64,000 nt of DNA. Origin: Eucalyptus grandis. Taxonomy: Eukaryota > Streptophyta > Magnoliopsida > Myrtales > Myrtaceae. The notes below the pieces were generated by a model. It was not told the origin of the DNA, ran no database searches, and saw only the letters and a list, made by a program, of their open reading frames with translations. Positions within the stretch are counted from its first letter, which is position 1. Each line of letters opens with the position of its first letter. Positions 23,474 to 36,074 of this stretch are shown here, in pieces. Position numbers and translations under genes: made by a program. The stretch spans positions 6,029,501-6,093,500 of the forward strand of contig NC_052619.1 of NCBI RefSeq assembly GCF_016545825.1. The letters run 5' to 3'.

Positions 23474-24895
23474 CTTTCTGGCGGGGTTTTGATGGATCAA
23501 ATCATGGCTTGGTTGCTTCCTTGGAAGTGAATTTTGAGGGTTTTGGAGAAATGGGTTTTGGTTGAATCTGGGGAAAGACTGAAGGGTTGTGCTTGAAGCT
23601 TTGATTCTTTAGCTTTCCTGTTGCAGCTTTTCTTTTCTCGCTCGGAAAAGGCTCTGAATTTTGGGTGCTTGCGCTGGGGTGCTTGGGATTTCACTTTACT
23701 TTTTCTCAGCCTCACAAGCAGCAGCCCCCAACCCGCCTCTGTAGATGTGCAGAGAGAGATGAGGAAGCATCTCTCTTTTTTTTATATTTTCCCCTTTTTC
23801 TTTTCTTTAAGGGCTCTCTCTGCCTAGGGAAGGTTTTGCAATGGGGTTGCAATAGGTGGGAGAGAGAGAAATTGGAAAGACAAAAGAATTATTTTCATGC
23901 CTGAACATGGTGGCCTCTTTATTATTTTGTTTTCGTCTGCCTTTTCAGAATATGGGAGAGAATGAGTGCAAGATGGTCTGAATCTGAAAACAATTACTTC
24001 TTTTTCTTTTAGGAGGAAGATATGTCTTTCCACACACACAGAGAAGACAATGGGAGGGTATGAACGGAGGGAATCTGATTTTCTGACTTGGAGGAGCGTG
24101 TGAAGTTTGACTCACAGTTTACTAGAGCTATCAAGGGGTTCCAAATTGAATTTAATAGCGGGAGTAGCTGTGAAAGTCTGTTTCCTAGATTTCCTAAAAC
24201 CAGCACTGTTGTCATTTACTCTGCATTGAAATTTTTTTAAGTCACTGGCACACGAGAACAGGTGATGGGGGTCAAAAAAATTAAGCAGGACAGGGATTCA
24301 TGATCTCTCTTAAACTTTGAGGCTTGGATTGGAGCTATGCTCTCGCTCAACCTTATCTTCGACTCAAATCATTGATTTGGCCGGTTGATTGGTCCAACAT
24401 GATTGCTGCCCATGCTCCATTTGTCTGATTGTCATATGCTTTTTAGAGGTCGAGAGTGAATCAAGAATCCCAAATTAGCAGAGATCAAGGGGGATATCAG
24501 ATTGTCCAACTGGTGTTGTTGCATCATGACAAAATTCTGTTTGGCGATTATGGAGGAGGAGACAAATCTGGAAGTCCAAAAAACCAGTTAAAGTAAAGAT
24601 TTAAGAGGTGGGTAGGTTTGTTCCTCTTCTTTTCTTTCTTCTTTCTTATCTTTTCAATCAACCGTGCTAAAAAATATTGCTCGTGTGCGTGTCTATATTT
24701 ATATTATGTTTGCCAATTGGAAGAACCCATGAAGGAATAAGTGATTTGATGGTAATTTTGTATCCTTGCTTCTTTGTTCATGTACATCGACTTGTTAACG
24801 CCCCGGTTCATTATCTTTTGGATTCTCATGATCTTTTTGTCCAAATTCATGCTATTAGAAAGATGAGTTTATAGAACTCATCATAAGCATAGCAG

Positions 24896-24919
24896 ATTAT
24901 TATTATTATTATTATTATT
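24896..24919. repeat. (ATT)n microsatellite
   Basis: Eight trinucleotide units of TAT/ATT in intergenic DNA. Confidence 0.95.
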
Positions 24920-27040
24920 GTAAGAAAGGGAAAATACTATTGAAATCCCTAAGCTATATTCACTACGATTAAGACTATGCAATTGGTTCGATTCTACCTG
25001 AGGACCAGATCAATTGCCATGGGAATAAGTCAGATTCCCAGTTCCAAAATTTGGAAAAGTTATAGTGCGATTAAGTTGTAGGTTCTAGATGCTGCCGGAA
25101 ATCAGTGATTAGAAGAAGATAATTTATCTTTCTTGAATGAAATTAACTTCCCTATTGCTTTAATTTTTATTTATTTTGTATTGATAATTTACTTTGAACC
25201 GTTTTGTTGCTTATACTATTTTGCTACAATCGCTATTTGTCTTATTCCTTTTTCTTTTTTTATAATGAAGCAAAACTAAAAATCAATTCCTAGGTAGACC
25301 CTAGAACTAGGCAAAAAAAAAAAAAAAACACAATAGGTCCCAAATTCCAGAAAACTAGAAACCGATTCTAATATGGCAGGCTTTGGGTTTCAAGCTTGGA
25401 ACTTATGCACCCTAAAATTGATCAAACCTAAATGTGACATCAATATTCTAAACTATTATTGTGTCATAAAAAAATTAAACTACACCCACTATGACACTAA
25501 TATCTCGATGTTTCTGTCACAGTGGTTATAAGGTTAGAGTACTGGTATCATAGTGGACAAATTCTAAGGTTTCTAGTAGTAGCTAAGGGTAGTTTTGTCA
25601 CATTGAAATTAAAAAAAAAAAAAAGTATTGGTATCGTAGAGGACATACTTTAGGATATTTGACGGTGTTAACCCCATAAGAAACAACATCACTCAAAAGA
25701 CGCTTCTCACAAGAAATGTTGCGTCGATAATACATCTTGAGCTAAAAACTCTGTGATAGTTTAACCAACCGCGTAAATTCTGAGAGTGCAAAACACGGTA
25801 CCTTGTGAATAGGAAAAGCTATTATTGGGATGGAATTGGCCATCCTTCATGCAAAACTTTTCAAAAGTAAATAAGATTTGCCTTTGTTTAGTTAGCTGAG
25901 ATCAACAACTTTTCCTTTTTTTTCTCAAAAATTGAGAAAATTACAGGCCAAGCTTTGATTAAAGCCCAATGACCATAGTATAGTAGAAGACATAGGCCTA
26001 GGTTTCTTCTGAATGACGGCCCAGTTTTTTCAATAAAAAGGCCGCTTGACTAGCATTCAATAAATTCATTATGTTCTTAACGGGTAGGTGATCCATTAAA
26101 TGGTGATAAAGGGCTGTTTCCAAAGGCGAACAAGTACTTTACCATATTTTTAGTTAAGTGATGTTCGTGTCTAAATACCACTAATCCCAGACCTACTTGG
26201 AAAGGAATTCATCGATCGGAAATAAAGGAGTACATGGTCCATGCGAGATTACGTCTGTAGCATGGGGATTTTTTCATTTTTCTTAAGGAAAGATCTTGTT
26301 TTTGATAATGTTAAAGTTCGGCACTAATAGTACGGAGTAACATCACATATCGTAAATCGATCAAATGATACTTGTGAAATTAATGTTCTTCAAGGCGATG
26401 GACGAATCGAAGGTAGTGACCTGGGAGGTTCAAACCAAACAGAAGTGGAAGATTTCCTTTAGAATGATTTATGAATAATTTGATGTAATATTTAAACTTT
26501 TAAATTGGATTAAAACTCGACTCCCAAAAAGTTTTGTCTCAGGTCTGACTCCTAAGGTAGTTTTTGTAATAAAACCCAGAAAACAGTCATTGAAATTAGC
26601 ATCACAGACTATTTTCTTCAAATTGCATATTTTATCTTTCTTATTGATTTGGTCCATCATAGTGTGAGGCCGAACGGTCAATGCTTTTTATAGTGTAGTA
26701 TCTGTAATCTGGGATTTTCAATCAAATTAGACTGTGCTATAGTTATAAATGTGGAGAAAACCATTACAAATTTAAAAGTATAAAACGGAGAAAATCAAAT
26801 CGAAAGAAGAAAGAGAAAGTAGATTGGGGGCAAGACTGAAGACAGTTCGATGAAACCTTTTCCAAAATAACTATTTTCCCGCTACGGTGCAACCATCCTT
26901 CAATCGGAACACTGAATATATGATCAAATGCCTTTATAGGAACATAATATTGATGCACTTTAAAGTTTTCTTTAATTATGAACTTAAACCCTTAATTTAA
27001 GAGAAACATATTATGATGGAGAAAAAAAGAACCACAAATA

Positions 27041-27470
27041 TAGATTTGTCTTTATATTATTTCAATCTTCCTTTGGTATTTCTAAAGACCCAACAAAGCG
27101 AATAGATGTGTTAATTTTGAAGAGTCATAACTTTTCGCTTAAAATTTTAGATATCACATCAAGTTAGAGTATTTACGGGTTTCAATAAGCTCTTAAGTAG
27201 AGGCATGAAAAATTTGATTTAGTCATATTGTTTAAAGATTTCATTCACAATAGATTTGTCTTTATATTATTTCAATCTTCCTTTGGTATTTCTAAAGACT
27301 CAACAAAGCGAATAGGTGTGTTAATTTTGAAGAGTCATAACTTTTCGCTTATAATTTCAAATGTCGCATCAATTTAAAGTATATACACTTTATGAGTTTC
27401 AATAAGCTCTTAAGTAGCGGCATGAAAAATTTGGTCCAGTCATATTATTTAAAGATTCCATTCACAATAG
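27041..27470. repeat. Tandem duplication of a 210-bp unit
   Basis: Starts with TAGATTTGTCTTTATATTAT at 27041 and again at 27251, exactly 210 bases later. The copies are highly similar: both contain AAAGACYCAACAAAGCGAAT, GTGTTAATTTTGAAGAG and CTCTTAAGTAG. Copy 2 has small insertions near 27380. Non-coding. The high similarity suggests a recent event. Confidence 0.9.
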
Positions 27471-30400
27471 TCCCCTCCCTCCCTTCCCCTGAACCCACCC
27501 AAAAAAGAAAAATAAAAAAAAGATGCAGTCAGGACTTCTTAGGTACATCATGTCTTTTGGACCAATCGTTGCTGATCACCATGCTTTTTGGAACAAAATG
27601 GTTGCTTGTACAGTCCATGCGATAACGAAATCAATTCCTTTTCACAGACAATTGAGTCTCTCTTACAACCCATTCTTCTTCTTTCCTATTCTTCTCCTCC
27701 GAGATAAAATGCATATAAACAAATACAATAAAATATGTGAAAATCAATCATTAAAGAGATGTACGTTTACATATACAACAGTAAATGCACTTCATACAGT
27801 AGAACGACATTTCTTTTTCTCTCTTTTTTTTTCTGCTTTTGACGTCATTTTTTTTTTGAAAAATTCATGGCTAATTGCATAAATGGTACCTAAACTTTTG
27901 TTTAATGTGCAATTTTATTCCTGAACTTTTACTCTGAGTCATTTGGACGATTGGAAAAGAGTTGAAGGAAAAGAAAGAAAACAAGCATAAATTTAATAAA
28001 ATGTTATAGAGCATGAACTCAACTCTCAAAACCCTCAAAAGCAATCTACTTTGTTGGGAGCCCTTGCATTATCTAGTTCTTATTTACATCAGCATAAAAA
28101 ACAAGTTGCAGATACCGCCCTTTGATTGACTTCTAATGTAGAACCAAAGCGGTTCAACTTCGAGAAATATGACGACTTATTAAATTTGGTCGACGGAGAT
28201 GAGATTAAACTATAGCATGCTCTCAAGCATTATCAATGTTTAACATTTAGCCCGACAATATTAATCAATGTTTGGTACCTTAGGCTCAAATCCGTGCAAT
28301 AATCCTTCCTTAAAAAGTGAGAAAATATCTAAATAGGCTCCAAGAAAGGGTGGTGATTTATCCTCGCTTGCAAAAAAGGGGTTCATAGCAAACACGGAAA
28401 AGCTAGGCACTCGTGCTTCGCTGTCCAAAGAATGGAATATTGCGACTGGCTTGTCACGTAATGGAAGCCTCTTTACCGAAAGGGAAATGGCGTTTCCAAA
28501 GAAGTGGAGGACAAGGATGCATTATGAACATTAATAATGTGGAAATCATCCAACATGGGTAAGATTAGGCGGATGACAAGGGTAATCTATCTGTCTTTGT
28601 GATAATTCAACAAGCATCAGCGTTGTTAGGTCACATTAATAAGGATCTTTGAATCGTGGACATGAAAATATCAATAGAATTGCTCAATATGGAGTTTGAT
28701 TTTGTTGCTCCTTCTAAGAAGCATGGCTTTTGTACCTTTCGAAAAAGGAGTCTTACTGAAAAAAGAATTTGAATCGACAAGTATGGAGACGCTTATCGGT
28801 GCCTCAATAAATTATGCTTACCTTGTGTGCCTTTTAAAGTCAATTTAGAAGTACTACGGGGGTGATGACAAGGAGAAGAGCTGTGCCAACGAGACTTTTC
28901 ACGTCAGGTGCAGCTAGTTAATAGCTATGTGGGTTCTCCCATATAGTCATACTATGTACCCTTTATAAGGTGCCTGTCAGAGGTCGTGCAATTCATCTCT
29001 ACACCGTGTACAAACGTTCCAATTACTTCATCATTGAAAATGCATATGGTACGTGTTAAGATTATATTTCGAGCTTGAGCTCATTGAACGAAACCGACCA
29101 GAATAAGGAAAGTCAAAAGTGGGCTTCGATGACCGACTTGGTATATTTGACTGAAGTTTGGCCTCTTGGTTTCCTCATGTACTTTGTTTATGGGTTTGTA
29201 TTCACTTCCGCGGTTGTGCAAGTGTTTGTTGAATTACATCCATCGAAAAATTAAAAGCATTTCAGAGTTAATGAAAGAACTCGTGTACTACTCTGTGAAA
29301 TTAAGGGATTACTATGTAAATAGATAGACAATAAGAGCACTTGACTGTGATTGTAATTTATTTATACTATTTGGTCTATATTGAAATCCTATATTGCTCT
29401 CCATATCAACCGATCCGCGTTAATCATCGAGTGTCCAATTCGTTCCATCATTTTATTAACTTTTATGTTTGCTTTTATGTTTTTTTTTTCTTTTGCAACG
29501 GTCCATTTTATCCCAAATTATCGATGTGTCACACCTAAAAAGTCATGGCATCATGTCCCTTTATTCTTATATCCGAACAACAAATTGGAACTTCGAGTAC
29601 AAGCTACAAAATTATCTTGGTTTGGTGGCCCTTTCAAGGTAGTCATTTCAATCTTCGCAAGGACAAGAGTATTACACTCGAAAGGAGATTGAACTTAGGG
29701 TTCCATAAGTTTATTCACACCCGAATGGAAGTGGCGGTGGGAGCCTCCAACAAAATGCATTGGCCGGATATATATATATTCTTTCGCCTTTCCGTGTATT
29801 CGGCGTGGGGAAAATGCATTATCTTTTATTCTTCACCACGCTTTTCCCTTTTCCTTTCCTTTCTTTTTTTTTGTCCTTTTCCTTTTCTTTTTTCTGGTCA
29901 ATTCATTTAATGTTTTGTCTCTATCATTCTGTAATTGAAAAAGGGTTTTCAATGGCTTGAGGTCCGGCTCACTTGACATTTTTTCATGCGAATTCATGGA
30001 GGTCGTTCTCAAACTGACATTGCACGTGAGAGGCATCTATCTAATCACCTAATCTGATCGACCCAATGGCTTTGTTTTGGTTCCATTCAGATTGCTTGGT
30101 CTTCTATTCTATGAATTAAGTTTGTGGGTAAATTCTTTTGTTCTTTTAAGTGACATAACTCAATTATGAAATTGATGGCGCATGTCTTGAATAAGTATAA
30201 AGGATAAACTCCCTTTTCAGCATTTTTATTATTAGTAGAAACAAATCAATCCCTTTTAGTCGAATGACAAATTGAAAAGCATAGAACATGATTCTAAAGG
30301 TCGCAATTTATGGAGAAAATCAGCTAATTGTTGATGCTGCGATACAACCCACACGTCGTACGGAATCAATTATTGGTGATAGAAAGTTCAAAGCCATTAT

Positions 30401-32413
30401 TTCATCATATGAATTGGGTGCATTTGTGGATAGTCGATCACGGTTCTTGGATCACCTTGGGATCTAGCAAGCCTTGCTTTAGATCTGCTTGATTTAACAG
30501 CTACCATAATTTTACTGTGGTTCGATGCCATTTTGGGAGGTCAATTTTTGTTACATACATAAGTCAAGACTTCCACATTGACACCACATAAACAAAAACT
30601 TGATCGTAATACGATTCACTCTCTATTGTGAGTTACGTAATTGGGTTTAGTTAATTTTCACAAGCCACTCACAATTTACCTTGTTTCCATTGTTATATAT
30701 ATACTGTTGGATGGTGATACATTATTCTTCACCGATAGTAGATCGAATCATAATGTTTATTCTTTACATTATTTAATTCAAAAATAAAGATTTTATATCT
30801 CGTCGGTACGTCGCGTGCTTGCAACGAGCATACACAATAAAAGGTCAAACACAAAAAAAAAAAAAAAACCCTAGTTGCCACTTCTGAACTATCACGATCA
30901 CCTTAGCCAGGAGAACTTTTAGGTTATTTTCATATCAATCATCTTCATGATTAACGAGAATCTAGCAACTCCTCTCTCATGCTTATCTTCTTCAAAACAT
31001 TCTCAATAATGAGAATATCACTTTGTAAAATGCTCTAGATGCCGTGTTCTATGGCAACCTTAGACTATTTTCTTCCCGATCGCTTCCATTTTCCAAATTT
31101 GGCCATGCTCAGCCCTTTATTTATTTATATATTTATTTAATTTGCATATTTTCATGAGTTTATCTAGATTTGTAGGGTCAAAATCATCTTACTATTGCAT
31201 ACCTACATATGCTCAATTTAAACCTTTCATCATTATTATTAGAAGATTTCCTTGTGACTGAGATTTAGATAAGCAATGCCTCTTTTCTTGTCGTTTCATT
31301 TCACCCCCGAAATTGTAGTTCAAACTAGCAACGTGCTCGGGTATATTAATTTTTATGCGCAAACTACGCAATTTAACCACAGATTTTCAACAACAGTAGT
31401 TACTATCATTGGGGAAGTTGCGAACATTTCGTCATTAATTGACTACTCTTTCTTTTCTTTATTTGATTTTCAGCAACTGATTCTTTTCCTATAAAATTTG
31501 TAATTTTGAGTTTCCGAAAATCTCTTCCGCTAAGTGGACCGATATAATTTTCCAAAAGTTGGGTACAAAAAAGAGGGTACTAATTGCTCTTTAACTCATT
31601 TTTGTTATGTCAAATTAATTATTTAGATGAGACTAGACGCGTTTTAATACGTTAGAAAGTCCAATCAAATACCTAAGCCATCGGATAGAATAACACTAAA
31701 TGAACGTGATACACGGTATATACATCAGAGACAGCTTTGGAAAAATTTCTTAATTGGAGCCAAAATTAATTAATAACAGATCACAAAGAAAATCAAGTGT
31801 ATATGTTTTAGTAACTAAAATAGTGTTCTTAAGCCTAAAAAGTCCGCTAAATATGAGTAGTTTTTAGGTTTGATTTATCCTAAGCAAATCGTAGGTTGCT
31901 ACACATTTAAGTTCAGTTGATTTGTGAGGGCATTGTGAAACGAAAATATGTAATCTCTGCCTAACTGCAATATCTTTTGAAAATTATTGGGAGCAAAGCT
32001 TATTTTAGAATGAAATTACTTAGCATTGCTTACAAACACTTAATTCATTCATATTATTAGGAAAAATTAGTGGGCCGAGAGGCATATCCGTGCGATATGT
32101 AAATCTGTCTGTCACATACATAATTTTGTAGATAAATAATGTGAAATACTTTAATATGATCTTATCGTTGAGAAATTAACAATTTGAGTGGTATAAATAT
32201 GACGTCATGTAAAAAGAAGGACGTGAAGAATTGAGACCTTAATGATGACTTTATTCGTGAACGCCGTCAAGGCTAGACATTGCTCATGCCACATCGTGCT
32301 CTCGCCACGTCGGCGAGGAAAGAGTTGGGAAGAAATGCGGTGAGCCTTCAATTTCGGGTTGACACAAACGATTAGCCAAGTTGACAACTAAGTATGGACA
32401 ACCCCCAACTCCC

Positions 32414-32421
32414 TATATATA
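32414..32421 (+). promoter_or_regulatory. TATA box of the CCT-motif gene
   Basis: TATATATAG about 30 bases upstream of the likely transcription start region (32440-32460) and about 250 bases upstream of the start codon. It is followed by a pyrimidine-rich leader. Position and sequence fit a plant TATA box. Confidence 0.55.
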
Positions 32422-32512
32422 GCAGGAGCTTGACAACCCAATCCTTCCATTTTCTTAGCTATCTACAACCTTCCCTCTCTCTTCACACCATATCATTACA
32501 AAGCTTCAAACA

Positions 32513-32514
<2 letters not shown>

Positions 32515-32545
<31 letters not shown>
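32515..32545 (+). repeat. (TC)n run in 5' leader
   Basis: Thirty-one bases of uninterrupted TC dinucleotide in the predicted 5' UTR of the CCT-motif gene. CT-rich leaders are common in plant transcripts. Length variation here could affect expression (inference). Confidence 0.9.
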
Positions 32546-32548
<3 letters not shown>

Positions 32549-32583
32549 GAAACCGTATTTTCTCTACCTTTGATCTGTTTTCA

Positions 32584-32624
32584 ATGAGCTTTTCTTGCTG
32601 AGGATGTTCTTTGTTGCTGCCTAG
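32584..32624 (+). promoter_or_regulatory. Two short upstream ORFs in the leader of the CCT-motif gene
   Basis: uORF1 32584-32601 encodes MSFSC and stops at TGA. uORF2 32604-32624 encodes MFFVAA and stops at TAG. Both lie upstream of the predicted start codon at 32669 and do not overlap it. If transcribed as drawn they could reduce main-ORF translation. A GTGAGT donor-like site at 32627 leaves open that part of the leader is spliced. Confidence 0.45.
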
Positions 32625-32668
32625 AAAGTGAGTCTCTCTCGGTTCGAGCTTGCAAAGGGGAAAGGAAG

Positions 32669-35600
32669 ATGATCGAGGACGTGATTCGCGATCCAGAACA
32701 AGTGCAACTTCCGATCGTAATATATCCCAAACTTTTGAACTTTTTCTTTTGTTGTTAATACATATGCATGCATGCATTGTTGCCTCCTTGTTTCCTTCTG
32801 GAAATAACATGAACATCGATGAGAAAACCCAGCAACTTCCATAAATTTTCTGATGATTCGGTCGTCTTAATTTCGAACATGGCTTAGGTTTCCCTATTTG
32901 GTTTGATATTTGCAAAGGATATGTCACAGATACCATAAAAACTGGTTCATAAAGGGCTGCTCCAGCTTTCGCGAAAAGTAGGTTCTTACATGCACATAGC
33001 TTTTCGGATGCCAAAATAGCTTCCTTGTGCACAGAAATAAAGAAACGAGTCGCTATTCATGAGCTAACCTTATTCTTCATTATCGATGTTCTCGGTAGCG
33101 TTTCTCTTACCTTAAGCATTGCGAGTTGCTATCTTCCTTTTAAGTCTTGACGGAATTTTCAGTCTTCTGAATTTTCTTGTCAAGTAACACACGTCAAGGA
33201 AGAATCTGAACTTAATAATATGGTCCAAGTTCTCATGCTCATCGACAAAATTATTCACGACCTTTACAAACATTTAGCGAGTATCAAGAACATGCATAGA
33301 TGCCATTAATGATTCGGACATAACCTAGATGGGCAAGTAGAATGAAGGAATAATGGGATCATCTATCTGCAGAAACCGGTCAAGTGATGAGTTTGATCAC
33401 GTTTCCTTTTAGCTTCAATTCGATAACGATGTTTCGGAGTTGTGTATGCCCATTATATGTCATTTTCCAAGGATCACAATCGCCACCCAGAAGCTTAGTT
33501 TAGTCGATTCCACTCATTCTTTGCTACTTTGGGTTGGGTAGCTGCCAATGCTTCTTCTTCAAGCTTTCTCTTGTTGAGCTTGTTTGAGTTAGGATTAACT
33601 CGTACTTACCGTGAAATGGACACGTCCAATAGGTGCACGTCGATATTCCACTCGTAGTATGATGGAGTCTTCGTATCTATGTTCCGTCTAGGACGTATTA
33701 AGTAGTGGATTTCATAAGTCAGCCAAAAGAAAAGCGCAGTTTCTTACAGCATATCCATAAGTTCTACATAACCACTCTTGATACTTTTCTTATCTGTTTT
33801 ATTTTTGCTTGTTACATTTAGTAGCAGTGTATGATTCCTAATTAGTCTCAAAATGCACCAGCTATCCTCCTTTTTTAAGCCCGTGCACGAGCACAATGCC
33901 TAAAACATATGGTTAATTAATGACATTAGGTAAATCCACTGCCTTGATGATGACCCGCATCCAAAAATAATGACCACAATAAGAGAATTACAGAGGATCC
34001 TAATTCATATGTTATTAACTGTTTTAGAGAAATAATTGATTTTGCTTTACACTAATTATGCAGGAAGAGCTTTCAAGCCCTCTAAATCCTCAGTTACTTG
34101 AGTATTGTGAGGCAGAGTTATTAGGAGGCGAAATCATACATACTTCTGAGACCACCTCATGCTCAAATCGTTGCTATGAAGACAACGCCTTCAGCACTCA
34201 ACTTTGCTTGCCTCCAGACACTGAAAGCATCAACAATTTTCAAGACAGCAATGGCAATTGCAATGTCAACAACAACACATTGATCACAGATCTATCTGAC
34301 AGCAATAACATCTCCACAAATATAGCTCATAACGGCAATTCCAATTTCTCGACGATCTTTGACGATTCCACAGTTGATGAAGTCGATGATATCTCTGCCT
34401 CAATCGACTTCTCCACCTCCCCTCCCTTTTATGTCCCTCCATTCCCCAGCTCCACTCAACAAGAGCATCAATTTGACTTCTCTCCAGCACAACCTGAAAT
34501 CCCGTTACCCGATCACATCGTTAACAGGGTTATTTCCCCGTACCCACCGCCGTCGACCAACCAAGCAGGAGCAATCCTGCGCCCAGCTATGCCCCCGATG
34601 ATCGAAGACTGCCTATCTTCGGTCCAATCTTATATCCCTTTGAGCCGGCCATCAGCTACTTGCGCTTTTCTAGGCCCAAACAACTGTGGGACATATAGTA
34701 CTGTGCCTGGGCATTTGAGTGCTTCCTTATGTGGCGACACTTCTGGGATGTTCATGGGAAGTCTTCTTGAACTCCAAGCACCAGAGCTGGATTTTCGGGG
34801 AGATAGCACTGGGATTTATTACCCAAACCCAAACCAACAGATGCTGATCAATCCAGGCGACATACAGGTACTAGAATGTTTTTTTCCTCCTCCTTATTGT
34901 TCGAGTGAGACTTACAGAAAATGGTTAACGATTAGCAATTATAGCTTCGAAGTTGAAGCCCCTTAATCACACGTTTCTACAGCTCTTTGTAAGTCACAAA
35001 AAAACTTTCAAAGAGAGAAGCAGTAGATTTTCTGCAAATGATTGATCTATTTCACAGACTTTGTGGCCCGAAAGTTAGTTTTCTTTTTTGCGGTGAAGGC
35101 ACTTAATATTGAAAGTCAAAAGCTGGTTAATGGCCCGGCAAGCTCTTCTTCACCATTAGCGACAGAGGTTTCAAGCTTTGAGGACTCATCATATAAAGTG
35201 GGGAAGCTCTCCATTGAGGAAAGGAAAGAGAAGATCCATAGGTACATGAAGAAGAGGAATGAAAGGAACTTCAGCAAGAAAATCAAGGTCCTCCCTCTCC
35301 CACATATCAGTATAATCAGCGTCTTTGCCTTGGCAAATAACTCAATCGTACTGTTTATATGCAGTATGCTTGTCGCAAAACTCTAGCAGATAGTCGTCCT
35401 CGGGTGAGAGGAAGATTCGCGAAGAACGATGAGCTTGGAGAGGCATCTAGGCCTTCTTCTAGCACCCATGATGATGACGATGAGGATGAAGTAAGACTTT
35501 TCTATGACCGTCACAAGCTAGCATTGCTGCGAATTAAGACATCATCACTGGTTTTCATTGATTGATCATCTTGTATTGTGATTTACTTTCGTAACACTTA

Positions 35601-35731
35601 TCACTTGGCAGCAGGTTGCAGTGAAGGAGGAGATGGATTCTTCAGATATCTTTGCTCATATCAGCGGCTTAAATTCCTTCAAATGCAACTATCCGATCCA
35701 ATCATGGATCGGACCAGCCTCGGGATATTGA
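32669..35731 (+). CDS. CCT-motif (CONSTANS-like C-terminal motif) transcriptional regulator
   Basis: Five exons, 32669-32716, 34064-34867, 35099-35287, 35365-35490 and 35615-35731, all phase 0, giving about 427 residues. Exon 1 is short (16 codons) and precedes a 1.35-kb intron; its start is supported by phase and by the flow into EELSSPLNPQLLEY. Exon 2 is Asn/Ser/Pro-rich and probably disordered activation sequence. The CCT motif spans exons 3-4: KIHRYMKKRNERNFSKKIK joins YACRKTLADSRPRVRGRFAK. The acidic DDDDEDE stretch follows, and exon 5 ends near NSFKCNYPIQSWI, a C-terminal block I recognise from the CMF/ASML2-like family, which has a CCT motif but no B-box or response-regulator domain. 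CCT motifs bind NF-YB/YC and DNA. Family members act in sugar response, light signalling and flowering. The exon 3 donor (GTCCTC) is weak but required by the motif. The gene is intact. Confidence 0.88.
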
Positions 35732-36074
35732 TTGTGCCTGCAATAAGCAATTTTGGAAGACCCCGGTTCAATCAGGATTTGACTTTTTCCAGGTTCGGGG
35801 AAGGAAATGAGCGAGGTCTTGGTAGGAAGATGATAGTTTCAACTAGGCTAACGCCAGAGTGCAGTGAGAACCTAGCTTGTTCTTCTTTTTGCCCTTTCTT
35901 CGTTTGATATTGCAATTGACAGTTTACAAAGAGAAAATCCAGATGATTTGAGCAAGGAACACCATGATACAGTGCTGTTGTTCGTATCTCTGATCCCACT
36001 CATCGACGTGCTAAAAAGTAAGGCGATGCATGATGCCAAAACTAAGCAACCAAACGGGTGTCTTCCATAACTAG

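Larger units (their letters stand above)
23474..32413. other. Long intergenic region, no gene recognised
   Basis: The first 300 bases should contain the PDLP 5' leader and promoter (CT/AG-rich near 23745-23830). The rest is AT-rich with no supported coding sequence. The many short ORFs carry no recognisable motif. Contents I can name are the 210-bp duplicated unit at 27041-27470, the ATT microsatellite at 24896 and poly(A)-like runs at 25311-25328, 25612-25624 and 30851-30866. Between 28000 and 29300 there are no long open frames in any direction. I see no RNA gene. Confidence 0.5.
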
